Below are positions 8,480-16,820 of a stretch of 64,000 bases of DNA, one piece after another. Position 1 is the first letter of the stretch, and every line of letters starts with the position of its first letter. The DNA lies in the NCBI RefSeq assembly GCF_000226975.2, contig NZ_CP019285.1:1674001-1738000 (forward strand), in the 5' to 3' direction. Origin of the DNA: Halobiforma lacisalsi AJ5 (lineage in GTDB: Archaea; Halobacteriota; Halobacteria; Halobacteriales; Natrialbaceae). Under the pieces are notes generated by a model, which searched no databases, had not been told where the DNA came from, and worked only from the letters and a program-made list of their open reading frames with translations. The translations under genes and the position numbers were made by a program.

Positions 8480-9274
8480 ATGAACCGATGGACTTCGATG
8501 GCGACCGAATCCGGCCGGGGCGTCGACGTCGCCGGCCCGCCCGAAGCGCAGTCGATCGTGCTCGCCCACGGGGCGATGTTCACGCGGAAGATGTGGGGGC
8601 CACAGCGGGACGCGCTGGCCGAGGAGTTCCGCGTCGTCGCGCCCGACCTCCCCGGGCACGGGGACCGGTCCGGCGAGTCGTTCGACCTCGAGCGCGGGAT
8701 CGCGGTGCTCGACGACGCGATCGAGTCGTACGCCGGCGGGAGCGCCGTCCTCGTGGGGCTGTCGCTCGGCGGCTACCTGGTGACCGAGTACGCGAGCCGC
8801 TACCCCGCGAAGGTCGACGGCCTCGTCGTCGTCGGGAGCAGCGCCAACCCGGTCCGGGGGCTGAACCTCGCGACGCGGCTCACCGGCGCCGTCGTGCGGC
8901 TGGCGACGCGCAGCGACCTCGTCGAGCGGGCGGCCCAGCGACTCGGCAAGCGGTGGGTTCGAAACCGGGACCTCTCGCCGGAGCACGAACGGGAAATCCT
9001 CGAGTCGGGCATCTTCCCGCGGGAGTTCGGCACGCCAGGCCCGGACATCGCCGGGCGGAACGCCCGGGCGAAACTGGAGTCGTATCCGGGGCCGGTGCTC
9101 GTGGTCAACGGGGAGCGCGACGCGCTCATGCGCCGCGGCGAACGGGAGCACGCGGCGGCCTCGGGCGGGGACGTGGTCGTCCTCCGGGACGCCGGCCACA
9201 TCTGCAACCTCCATCGCCCGGAGGCGTTCACCGACGTCGTGCGGCGGTTCGTTCGCGACCTCGACGGGCGCTGA
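8480..9274 (+). CDS. Alpha/beta hydrolase
   Basis: The 264-residue hydrolase has the canonical fold. The oxyanion-side motif HGAMF follows strand 3, the nucleophile elbow is GLSLGG with the catalytic Ser, the acid is probably the Asp in NGERDAL, and the His lies in DAGHICN near the C-terminus. The phrase PDLPGHGDR is typical of lipase/esterase and hydrolase relatives of the MenH/BioH type. Substrate is not predictable. Translation may alternatively begin at the second Met (8498), because the first six residues precede any conserved sequence. It is a single gene between divergent valS and a convergent hypothetical gene. Confidence 0.85.
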   Translation: MNRWTSMATESGRGVDVAGPPEAQSIVLAHGAMFTRKMWGPQRDALAEEFRVVAPDLPGHGDRSGESFDLERGIAVLDDAIESYAGGSAVLVGLSLGGYLVTEYASRYPAKVDGLVVVGSSANPVRGLNLATRLTGAVVRLATRSDLVERAAQRLGKRWVRNRDLSPEHEREILESGIFPREFGTPGPDIAGRNARAKLESYPGPVLVVNGERDALMRRGEREHAAASGGDVVVLRDAGHICNLHRPEAFTDVVRRFVRDLDGR

Positions 9275-9299
9275 TCGACCTCCCGGGGTACGTCGCCGG

Positions 9300-9986
9300 T
9301 TAGTCCCCGCCGTCGTCGCCCCCGTCACTGTTCTCCTCGCCCTCCACCTCCACTTCCAACTCGATGACCGCCCGCGAGTCGGTCTCCCGTCTGACCTCCC
9401 CCTCGAGGTACGTCGCCAGTCGCTCGAGGAACTGGTCGTCGACGCCCTCGGCGTCCGTCCCGACCAGCGAGATCGATTCGTGGCGTGCAGGATCGTCATC
9501 GCCGCGCATGATCAGCGAGAACAGTTCGCGGGGTGTCACGGGGTCGCCCGCTTCGAGGCGCTCGACGACGCCCTCCAAGGGCGTCTCGCTCGTCATCTCG
9601 ACGTCGAACGTGACGTCGACGGAGACGTTCGCGTCCGCCCGTCTGGCCGCGGCGGCCTCCTCGGAGGCCCTGACGGCCGGAACGAGCACCTCGTCGAACT
9701 CGAGGCCCTGCTCCTTCGTGCCGACGTAGGCGAACGCGACCATCGCGCGGAGCCCGTCCAGCATTGCCTGGTCGGTGTGGACGTCGTCGAAGACCTGTCG
9801 TCGATCCTTCTCCGCAAGGGTATGCAAGAGGAGATCGAAGTCGAGGATTGCGTTCTCGACGCGGCGCCGGATGCGCGCTTCGGCGTTCCGGCGGCTCTGT
9901 TCGTGGCTCATCGTCGTTTCGCCGAGCAGGTACGACCGGTCGGCCGACGAGAGGACGCCACGGTCGCGGTCCGGGTCGGTGTTCAT
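9300..9986 (-). CDS. Conserved haloarchaeal protein of unknown function
   Basis: The 228-residue acidic cytoplasmic protein begins MNTDPDRDRGVLSSADR and continues with SYLLGETTMSHEQSRRNAEA and RRRVENAILDF. I remember this N-terminal pattern as recurrent in haloarchaeal proteins without assigned function. The middle is predicted helical and the C-terminal third ends in a run of Glu, Asp and Gly. There is no membrane segment or catalytic motif. The ATG at 9986 is used; upstream in-frame sequence is Arg/Thr/Ala-rich and overlaps the divergent promoter of the RND exporter. A role in regulation or stress is a guess only. Confidence 0.7.
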   Translation of the reverse strand: MNTDPDRDRGVLSSADRSYLLGETTMSHEQSRRNAEARIRRRVENAILDFDLLLHTLAEKDRRQVFDDVHTDQAMLDGLRAMVAFAYVGTKEQGLEFDEVLVPAVRASEEAAAARRADANVSVDVTFDVEMTSETPLEGVVERLEAGDPVTPRELFSLIMRGDDDPARHESISLVGTDAEGVDDQFLERLATYLEGEVRRETDSRAVIELEVEVEGEENSDGGDDGGD

Positions 9987-10101
9987 AATCGGATTCGGAT
10001 TATGCGTAGTCCTTTGAGGGCGAAGGGTTATCAGCGGTCGGGTTGCAACTCCCGTTCGATGAACCCACCGGAGTCCGGACGCGGGGAGAACGGGTGGTGC
10101 G

Positions 10102-12723
10102 ATGGCGCGTGACCTCGCCGAGCGGTACGCAGCGGCGCTGGTCGCCCGGAGCAAACTCGTCGTCGTCGTCCTCCTGCTGCTGACCGCGGTCGTCGCGGCC
10201 GGGGCCGTCGTCAACGAAACCGAGGACGCTGGCATCGGCGAGTTCGAGACCGGCTCCGAGGAGGAGGCTGCCCTCGAGTACGTCGGGGAGAACTACAGGA
10301 CCGACGACGCGGTCGTCACGCAGATCGTGGTCCGCGACGAGGGCGAGGGCGGCGACGTCCTCACCAGGGAATCGTTGCTCGAGGGGCTGTCCCTCCAGCG
10401 TGACGCCCGCGCGAACGAGTCGGTGAACGAGACGCTGACCGACGAGGGCTTCGTCGGCCTCGAGAACGTCGTCGCCGCCGCGGCCGTCTACGAGGACCGC
10501 GCCGCCGCGGCCAACGGGCCGCCGGACACGAGCGAGCCGACCCTCGAGGAGGGGATCGAGGCGCTCGAGTCCCGCTCCGACGAGGAGGTCGAGGCGTTGC
10601 TCGCGGCGGTGCTCGATCCCGACTCCGAAGTCGACTCCCAGGCCGGCGAGGACCCGACCGAGTTCCTCCCGAGCGACTACGAACCCGGCGAGACGGAGGC
10701 CGACGCACGGATCACGTTCCTCTTCCAGGAGGACGCCGGCGAGAACGAGGAGCCCGAGGCCGCCTACGCGGCCCAACTCGAGGTCGAGTCGCTGTTCGAA
10801 CAGCGGTTCGACGACGGGTTCGTCTTCGGCCAGGGGATCACCGACGCGGCCTCCGCGAGCGCGGTCGGCGACAGTTTCGTCGTCATCACGCCCGTCGCCC
10901 TGATACTCGTCCTCGGCATCCTCGCGATCACGTACCGGGACGTCGTCGACGTCCTGCTCGGCCTGGCGGGCATCGCCGTCGTAATGGCCTGGCTCGCGGG
11001 GCTGATGGGCTGGCTGGGGATCCCCTCGAGCCAGTTGCTGATCGCCGTCCCCTTCCTCCTGATCGGGCTCTCGATCGACTACGCGTTGCACGTCGTGATG
11101 CGGTACCGGGAGGCCCGGGCCGGCACGCTCGAGGTGGACGTAGCGGAGGACGGAGGACGTCCGGACGGCGAATACGAAGCGGAGGCCGTCTCGAGTGCGA
11201 CCGCTCCCGCGGCCCGCGGCGTCCGCACCGGGATGGCCGTCGGGGTCGGCGGCGTCGTGCTCGCGCTCGCCGCCGCGACGTTCTCGACCGGGGTCGGCTT
11301 CCTCTCGAACGTCGTCAGCCCGCTGCCCGCCATCCAGGACTTCGCGATCCTCAGCGCCGGGGGGATCTTTGCGACGTTCGTCGCGTTCGGGATCTTCGTT
11401 CCCGCTCTGAAGGTCGAAGTCGACGGCCTGCTCGAGAACCGGTTCGGTCGCGACCGGGCCAAACCCGCCTTCGGCGTCACGCCCGGCCGGATCAACCGCG
11501 CGCTCTCGGGCAGCGTCGTCCCCGCGCGGCGCGCGCCGGTCGTCGTCGTCCTCGTCGCGCTCCTGCTGGCCGCCGGCGGGGCCTACGGCGCGACCGGTAT
11601 CGACACGGAGTTCAACGAGGCCGACTTCCTGCCGGAGGACGCTCCCGAGTGGGCGAAATCCTTCCCGGAGCCGTTCGCGCCCGACACCTACACGATCAGC
11701 GAGGACGCCGAGTACCTGGGCGAGAACTTCCAGGACCGCGGCTCGCAGGCCGAAGTGCTGATACGCGGGGACGTGACCGATCCCGCGACGCTGGCGGCGA
11801 TCGAGGACGCGCGGTCAGGGGTCGCCGGTGGCGGGACGGTCGACGTCCGTCCCGACGGCAGTGCCGCCGTGGACGGGCCGCTGTCCGTCCTCGAGGACGT
11901 CGCCGCGGACAACGAGACCGTGGCGGCGGGGATCGACGAGCGGGATACGAACGACGACGGCATTCCGGACGAGGACCTCGAGGGCCTGTACGACCTGCTC
12001 TACGGGACCGACGCCGACCGGGCGGCGACGGTCCTCGAGCGAACCGACGACGGAACCTACGAGTCGGCCCGCCTCGTCGTCAGCGTGCGCGGCGACGCGG
12101 CGGCCCAGAGCGTCGCCGACGACACCCGCGCCTTCGCGAGCGAGATCGAAGGCGGCGCGCCGGTGACGGCGGTCGTCACCGGACCGCCGGTCGCGACCGC
12201 CGTCATCCAGGACGCCCTGCTCGAGACGCTGATCCAGGCGTTCGTGGTGACGCTGGCCGTCATCCTCGTCTTCCTGACGGCGCTGTACTGGGTGCGCCAC
12301 CGGACGCTCTCGCTCGGGGTCGTGACGCTTGCACCCGTCGTGGCCGCGCTGGCGTGGCTGCTCGGGACGATGGCGGTCCTCGGCGTCCCGTTCAACAGCG
12401 AGACGGCCGTCATCACGAGCCTCGCGATCGGACTGGGCGTCGACTACAGCATCCACCTCGGCGAGCGGTTCGTCGCCGAACGGGAACGGGCGGACTCGAT
12501 CGAGGCAGCCCTCGAGGCGACGGTCACCGGCACCGGCGGCGCATTGCTCGGCAGCGCACTGACGACGGCCGCCGGGTTCGGCGTGCTCGCCCTGGCGCTC
12601 GCGCCGCCGCTCCGCCGGTTCGGCCTCGTCACCGGACTGAGCATCGTCTTCGCCTTCGTCGCCTGTCTGACGGTGTTGCCGAGCCTGCTCGTGCTCCGCG
12701 AGCGGGTGCTGGGCCGGGAGTGA
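10102..12723 (+). CDS. RND/MMPL-superfamily exporter
   Basis: This 873-residue membrane protein is built as two repeats. Each half has an N-terminal helix (residues about 16-38 and 470-490), a large acidic extracytoplasmic domain, and then a bundle of five helices containing the MMPL-type core (LLIGLSIDYALHVVMRYREAR in the first half, SLAIGLGVDYSIHLGERF in the second). Asp in the fourth helix of each bundle is the likely proton or cation relay. The family exports lipids, hopanoids or hydrophobic drugs, often without an outer-membrane partner. No adaptor is encoded beside it. The gene is divergent from the 9300-9986 gene. Confidence 0.9.
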   Translation: MARDLAERYAAALVARSKLVVVVLLLLTAVVAAGAVVNETEDAGIGEFETGSEEEAALEYVGENYRTDDAVVTQIVVRDEGEGGDVLTRESLLEGLSLQRDARANESVNETLTDEGFVGLENVVAAAAVYEDRAAAANGPPDTSEPTLEEGIEALESRSDEEVEALLAAVLDPDSEVDSQAGEDPTEFLPSDYEPGETEADARITFLFQEDAGENEEPEAAYAAQLEVESLFEQRFDDGFVFGQGITDAASASAVGDSFVVITPVALILVLGILAITYRDVVDVLLGLAGIAVVMAWLAGLMGWLGIPSSQLLIAVPFLLIGLSIDYALHVVMRYREARAGTLEVDVAEDGGRPDGEYEAEAVSSATAPAARGVRTGMAVGVGGVVLALAAATFSTGVGFLSNVVSPLPAIQDFAILSAGGIFATFVAFGIFVPALKVEVDGLLENRFGRDRAKPAFGVTPGRINRALSGSVVPARRAPVVVVLVALLLAAGGAYGATGIDTEFNEADFLPEDAPEWAKSFPEPFAPDTYTISEDAEYLGENFQDRGSQAEVLIRGDVTDPATLAAIEDARSGVAGGGTVDVRPDGSAAVDGPLSVLEDVAADNETVAAGIDERDTNDDGIPDEDLEGLYDLLYGTDADRAATVLERTDDGTYESARLVVSVRGDAAAQSVADDTRAFASEIEGGAPVTAVVTGPPVATAVIQDALLETLIQAFVVTLAVILVFLTALYWVRHRTLSLGVVTLAPVVAALAWLLGTMAVLGVPFNSETAVITSLAIGLGVDYSIHLGERFVAERERADSIEAALEATVTGTGGALLGSALTTAAGFGVLALALAPPLRRFGLVTGLSIVFAFVACLTVLPSLLVLRERVLGRE

Positions 12724-12808
12724 AACTCCTATATAACTGTCGGGGGTCGCTTGGCCGGTCGCCAGTCGCGACTCCGGATTGACGTAGGTGGTGTTCGTAC
12801 GCGTATCC

Positions 12809-13690
12809 ATGACGACGGATTCGAACGAGAACGCGAATGCGAATGTGAGTACGAATACGAACCCTACCGTGAGCAGACGACGTCTGCTCGGCGGGATCGC
12901 CGCAACCGCAAGCGCCGCGCTCGCCGGCTGTACCGGCACGACGCCGTTCGTCGGGCAGCAACTCGCGACCTCGGATACCGTCCCCGCAACGGACGTCGAC
13001 GTGCTGCGCGTCTACGGGAAGACCGGCGAAATCACGGTGACCGGCGGTGACCGCGACGACGTCGCGGTCGACATCGAGAAGCAATCCAGTTCGGTCCGGA
13101 CCGACCTCGAGAACCTCGAACTTCGACGGGAACGGGCTGACGGCACCCTCGAACTCCGCTCGGAGTGGGACGGCACCGAGGGCTGGTTCCGGAGTCGGCC
13201 CTCGATGAACCTCGAGATCGACGTCCCCCGGGAGATGGCACTCGAAGAGGTCTCGACGAGCGTCGGCCGCGTGACGGTCAGGGACGTCGCCGGCGACCTC
13301 CGGGTCGACACCAGTACCGGACGGATCGACGTCGCGAACGTCGACGGCGGTGTCGGCGCGAGCGCGAGCACGGGTCGCGTCGAGATCCGCGACGTCGAAC
13401 GCCTCGACGACGTTTCCACGAGCACGGGCGAGATCGATATCGACGTCCCGGCGATCGACGGCGACACGTCGGTCACGGCCAGTACCGGCCGCATCGACGC
13501 GGCGATCGATCCGGATCTCGACGCCGAACTCCGCGCGGAGACGAGCACCGGCCGCATCGAGATCGAGGGCCTCGAGTTACAGGACGAGACCCGGGGGGAC
13601 GACGTGGTCACGGGCACCCTGGGCGACGGCGGACCGACGCTCCGGTTCGAGACGTCGACCGGAGAGATCACGCTCCGGGCGCTCGAGTAG
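12809..13690 (+). CDS. DUF4097-type beta-strand repeat lipoprotein
   Basis: The 293-residue protein carries a Tat lipoprotein signal: SRRRLLGGIAATASAALAGC, with lipobox Cys. It is preceded by an unusual Asn-rich leader (ENANANVSTNTN). The mature domain is a right-handed beta-solenoid made of short repeats of the type VSTSTGRIDV/VTASTGRIDA/AETSTGRIEI, which is diagnostic of the DUF4097/DUF4098 adhesin-like family. In other organisms such domains sit on cell-envelope stress or sensor proteins; the function here is unknown. The ATG at 12809 is preferred to the GTG at 12788. It follows the RND exporter on the same strand after 85 bases, so a link to envelope export is possible. Confidence 0.85.
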   Translation: MTTDSNENANANVSTNTNPTVSRRRLLGGIAATASAALAGCTGTTPFVGQQLATSDTVPATDVDVLRVYGKTGEITVTGGDRDDVAVDIEKQSSSVRTDLENLELRRERADGTLELRSEWDGTEGWFRSRPSMNLEIDVPREMALEEVSTSVGRVTVRDVAGDLRVDTSTGRIDVANVDGGVGASASTGRVEIRDVERLDDVSTSTGEIDIDVPAIDGDTSVTASTGRIDAAIDPDLDAELRAETSTGRIEIEGLELQDETRGDDVVTGTLGDGGPTLRFETSTGEITLRALE

Positions 13691-13786
13691 CCCGTCGGCG
13701 TCGATCGCCGACGCGTTCGCATCCCTGACGGTCCCGCAGGACACGTGAAACCTTTTTGCCGACGGACGGGGTGGCGAGAGAGCGCC

Positions 13787-14839
13787 ATGAAGGCGTTCGT
13801 CATGGAGGAGATCGGCGAAACGGGGATGACCGAGAAGGACCGTCCCGAGCCGGGACCGGCCGACGCGATACTGGAACCCACGAAGGGGTTGATCTGTACG
13901 TCCGACTGTCACACGGTCCACGGCGCCATCGGCGAGCGGGCGGACCTCACGCTTGGCCACGAAATCGTCGGCACCGTCGACGCGGTCGGCGACGCCGTCG
14001 AGGACTTCGAACCCGGCGACCGGGTCGTCGTCGGCGCGATCACGCCCGACTGGAACTCGAGGGCGGCACAGGACGGCCACCCCTCACAGTCGAACGGTGC
14101 GCTCGGGGGCTGGAAGTTCGCGAACGTCAAGGACGGCACGTTCGCGGAGTACGTCCACGTTAACGACGCCGACGGAAACCTCGCGCACATCCCCGACGGG
14201 GTGAGCGATCACGAGGCCGCGTACACGACGGACATGATGTCGACGGGGTTCGCCGCCGCGGAGAACGCCGACGTACCCGTCGGCGGTACCGTCGCCGTCT
14301 TCGCCCAGGGCCCGGTCGGACTGATGGCGACCAGGGGCGCGGCGCTCCAGGGGGCCGGCGAGATCATCGCGGTCGAAACCGTCGAGAAGCGCCAGGAACT
14401 CGCCAGGGAGTACGGGGCGGACCGGATCGTCGACTTCGAGGAGGGGGATCCGGCCGAGCAGATTATGGACCTCACAGACGGCGAGGGGGTCGACGCCGCA
14501 ATCGAGGCGCTCGGCGCGGATGCGACCTTTCAGGACTGTATCCGAGTCACGAAACCCGGTGGGACCGTCTCGAACGTCGGCTACCACGGTGAGGGCGAGT
14601 TCCGGCACGTCCCCCGCGAGGAGTGGGGCGTCGGCATGGCCGAGATCGACATCGTCACCGACCTCTGTCCCGGCGGCCGACTCCGGATGGAGCGCCTCCT
14701 TCGACTCCTCGAGAACGACCGGGTCGATCCGACGCCGATGACGACCCACGAGTTCGCGTTCGACGAGATCGAGGAGGCGTTCGAGATGATGGACGAGAAG
14801 GCGGACGGGATCATCAAGCCGCTTATCCACTTCGACTGA
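13787..14839 (+). CDS. Zinc-dependent secondary-alcohol dehydrogenase (TBADH-like)
   Basis: The 350-residue medium-chain dehydrogenase closely resembles the Thermoanaerobacter/Clostridium secondary alcohol dehydrogenase family. Shared features include TSDxHTV, NGxLxGWKF, the phrase EYxHVNDAD, the ITDMM/TTDMM segment and LCPGGRLRxERL. The catalytic zinc ligands are probably C37, H58 and D149, matching Cys-His-Asp in that family. The four-Cys structural zinc loop is absent, as in that family. In the Rossmann fold, strand 2 ends in Glu197 (IIAVETV) where NADP-specific relatives have Gly-Ser-Arg, so I predict NAD preference. It would interconvert secondary alcohols and ketones in the cytoplasm. 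The ATG at 13787 aligns with family starts. Confidence 0.88.
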   Translation: MKAFVMEEIGETGMTEKDRPEPGPADAILEPTKGLICTSDCHTVHGAIGERADLTLGHEIVGTVDAVGDAVEDFEPGDRVVVGAITPDWNSRAAQDGHPSQSNGALGGWKFANVKDGTFAEYVHVNDADGNLAHIPDGVSDHEAAYTTDMMSTGFAAAENADVPVGGTVAVFAQGPVGLMATRGAALQGAGEIIAVETVEKRQELAREYGADRIVDFEEGDPAEQIMDLTDGEGVDAAIEALGADATFQDCIRVTKPGGTVSNVGYHGEGEFRHVPREEWGVGMAEIDIVTDLCPGGRLRMERLLRLLENDRVDPTPMTTHEFAFDEIEEAFEMMDEKADGIIKPLIHFD

Positions 14840-14869
14840 CTGCGGCGGGAGGCGATCGAGGTGCGGAGG

Positions 14870-14885
14870 CGGGAGGGCTCTCCCG
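14870..14885. terminator. Small hairpin between convergent genes
   Basis: A perfect 6-base stem (CGGGAG/CTCCCG) with a 4-base loop lies in the 51-base gap between the dehydrogenase and the convergent membrane protein. It could assist termination from both sides, although no long T-run accompanies it. Confidence 0.3.
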
Positions 14886-14890
14886 TCCCG

Positions 14891-15550
14891 TCACTCTTCG
14901 TCGTGGTCGATGGTCAACAGCCGCTCGGCGACGACCGCCGCGAGCCGGCCGGCGAGGTTTACGCCCAGGAGCGTGGCGTAGCCGACGACGACGCCGCCCG
15001 CGGCCGCAGCCAGCGCACGCGGGAACGTGTCGATCTCGTACCAGCCGGCGACGACGACGTGGTCGCCGTAGTACAGCGGCGTGACCAGGAGGCTCGCGGC
15101 CAGCGAGAGGCCGACGACGATTCCGACGAACGCGACGAACCCGAGCAGCGTCTTCCACAGCAGGTAGACCGCGCCGAGCCAGGTCGCCCGACCGAGCACG
15201 AGTTCTCGCAGGAACTCGATGATGCCAGCCTCCGTCTCCGGAAAGCCGGGCGAAACGTCCGCCTCGAGCAGCCCTTCGGTCACCGCGCCGTCGAGCCACG
15301 TGAGCCCGACGATCAAAAGCAGCGTCGCGACGAACGCGAGCGGGCCAAGCAGCGTGACGCTCAGTCCGAGGGTTATCGACGCACCCGCGACGACGACGGT
15401 GAAGTAGAGGACCGCAAGCGGGAACGCGAGCAGCAAGTACGCGAGCGAACGGTACGTCCAGGGGTCGACCGGCGCGGCGGCGATCCCGCGACCGCCGGAT
15501 GCGGCATCGGTCGACTGCGATCGTGTCGTATCGGAGGATGTCGTAGCCAT
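14891..15550 (-). CDS. Membrane protein with Sensor domain (PF13796-like)
   Basis: The 219-residue protein has an N-terminal Ser/Thr-rich cytoplasmic segment, then the pattern WTYRSLAYLLLAFPLAVLYF that marks the Sensor domain, and four to six transmembrane segments in pairs. A paralogue is encoded at 19513-20286 with the same LNLAYLLLAFPLG phrase and a similar LVTPLYYG/LVLPLYYD segment. In bacteria this domain precedes histidine kinases; here no kinase is fused or adjacent. Ligand and function are unknown. It is convergent with the alcohol dehydrogenase. Confidence 0.75.
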   Translation of the reverse strand: MATTSSDTTRSQSTDAASGGRGIAAAPVDPWTYRSLAYLLLAFPLAVLYFTVVVAGASITLGLSVTLLGPLAFVATLLLIVGLTWLDGAVTEGLLEADVSPGFPETEAGIIEFLRELVLGRATWLGAVYLLWKTLLGFVAFVGIVVGLSLAASLLVTPLYYGDHVVVAGWYEIDTFPRALAAAAGGVVVGYATLLGVNLAGRLAAVVAERLLTIDHDEE

Positions 15551-15629
15551 GCGTTCTCGTCCCGATCGACGGGCGTGATTCCCCTAAACCGGGATCACGA
15601 CCTGGCGAGTCGCCCACTCGACGAAACGT

Positions 15630-15923
15630 TTATTGGACACCCTCGAGCGAGTAGAGGATCGCGAGCAGGCCGGCGATGTTCGAAAGCAAGACGCCGAGCA
15701 GCGTCACGGCCTGTGACAGCGCCAGCGCGGGCGCGAGCCCGTAGCTGACGAGGAACGGGCCGACGGTGATGCAGACCACCCCGACGGCCAGGAACCGCAT
15801 CGGCTCGCTGTCGTTGCGCTGGTACCCCCGATAGGCGAGGCCGGCGACGACGGTCCCCACGAGGGCTGTCGCGAGCGCCGTCGCGAAGAGGACGGCCGCG
15901 GGCTCGAGGTCAGCGACGACCAT
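15630..15923 (-). CDS. Small three-helix membrane protein (DUF7521-like)
   Basis: The 97-residue protein is essentially three transmembrane helices with the phrase GYQRN between helices 1 and 2. It belongs with a group of small haloarchaeal membrane proteins found next to HTH regulators, which I recall as DUF7521. Its ATG lies 14 bases inside the 3' end of the upstream gene, so the two are translationally coupled. It is the last gene of an operon of HTH regulator, membrane protein, membrane protein. Function is unknown; membrane signalling to the regulator is my inference. Confidence 0.7.
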   Translation of the reverse strand: MVVADLEPAAVLFATALATALVGTVVAGLAYRGYQRNDSEPMRFLAVGVVCITVGPFLVSYGLAPALALSQAVTLLGVLLSNIAGLLAILYSLEGVQ

Positions 15924-16353
15924 AGACCACCCCCAGGATCAGGAGCAATCCGAGTAGCTGTACCGCCGTCGCGACGGTTTCCCGCCAGACCGGCGAGACG
16001 CTCGGCGCGTTCGAAAGGGCGAGTCTGAGCAACATGGGAACGGTGGTGAGCAACACCAGCCCGGTACCGAGGACCAGCATGCCGACGCCGCCGCCGCGGC
16101 GGTAGCCCCGGTAGAGCCGGATTGCCAGATAGATCGACAGCAGCGTGGCGACGAGCAGGGAGAGAAACACCAGCGCGACCAGTTCCGGCGCTCCGCCGGT
16201 CGTCCCCTGCAGGGGGACCGCGACCGGCTCCGGTGCCAGCGGCGGCCCGCCCTCGAGGACGGCCGGGACGTCGATCACGCCGATCGAATCGGGGCTGGGC
16301 CCTGGCCACGCCCCGGCACTCTCGACAGTCGTCTCCCGTGGCTGGCGAGTCAT
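15910..16353 (-). CDS. Small membrane protein with N-terminal extension (DUF7521-like)
   Basis: The 147-residue protein has a 55-residue Pro/Gly-rich N-terminal segment followed by three transmembrane helices (LVALVFLSLLVATLLSIYLA, GMLVLGTGLVLLTTVPML and VQLLGLLLILGVVYG). Between helices 1 and 2 is RLYRGYRRG, matching the GYQRN of the next gene, so the two are probably paralogues. The start overlaps the stop of the HTH gene as ATGA, and the stop overlaps the following gene. Together the three form one transcription unit. Confidence 0.7.
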   Translation of the reverse strand: MTRQPRETTVESAGAWPGPSPDSIGVIDVPAVLEGGPPLAPEPVAVPLQGTTGGAPELVALVFLSLLVATLLSIYLAIRLYRGYRRGGGVGMLVLGTGLVLLTTVPMLLRLALSNAPSVSPVWRETVATAVQLLGLLLILGVVYGRR

Positions 16354-16697
16354 TTGAATCCCTCGTAGAGTCTGGTGAAGCGGTCGGCCGCCGACTCTTC
16401 CGGCCCTCGATCGACGTCGACCCGGAACCCATCCTCCCCGAGCTGGATCCGCACCTCGCGGAGGCGGGCGCTGTAGACCTTGTAGTGGTGGCCGCCGGGG
16501 TCGAGCTTCTGCTGGTCCTCGAGGAGGTCACGCTCCTGTAGTTGCTCGACGCGGCGGTAGATGGTGGACGGATCGGCCCCGCAGGCGTCGCTCAGCGCGT
16601 CGACGGACTTGGGCTCCTCGCGGGTCTGCTCGAGGATCGTCCGTGCGTAGTCGTCGCTGAGCACGTCGACGACGTCGGCCTCACCGTCGTCGCTCAT
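16350..16697 (-). CDS. Winged-helix transcriptional regulator
   Basis: The 115-residue protein contains an ArsR/MarR-like helix-turn-helix: DDYARTILEQTREEPKS begins the fold, and the recognition helix lies in CGADPSTIYRRVEQL, followed by a wing. The ATG at 16697 is chosen because upstream sequence is not conserved in character. It is first in an operon with two small membrane proteins, overlapping the next start by four bases. It probably regulates its own operon or an envelope response. A similar regulator plus membrane-protein pair lies at 29386-29961. Confidence 0.8.
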   Translation of the reverse strand: MSDDGEADVVDVLSDDYARTILEQTREEPKSVDALSDACGADPSTIYRRVEQLQERDLLEDQQKLDPGGHHYKVYSARLREVRIQLGEDGFRVDVDRGPEESAADRFTRLYEGFK

Positions 16698-16820
16698 CGT
16701 CGTCCGATTTCGCTGACAACCCAAAAGTTCCACTGGTTGACTCGAGCGGTTCAGTGCCCGTCTCACGTTCGCGCTCATCGTCGGTACGCGTCCAGGAGCA
16801 CGTCATCGATCAAGTCCAGG

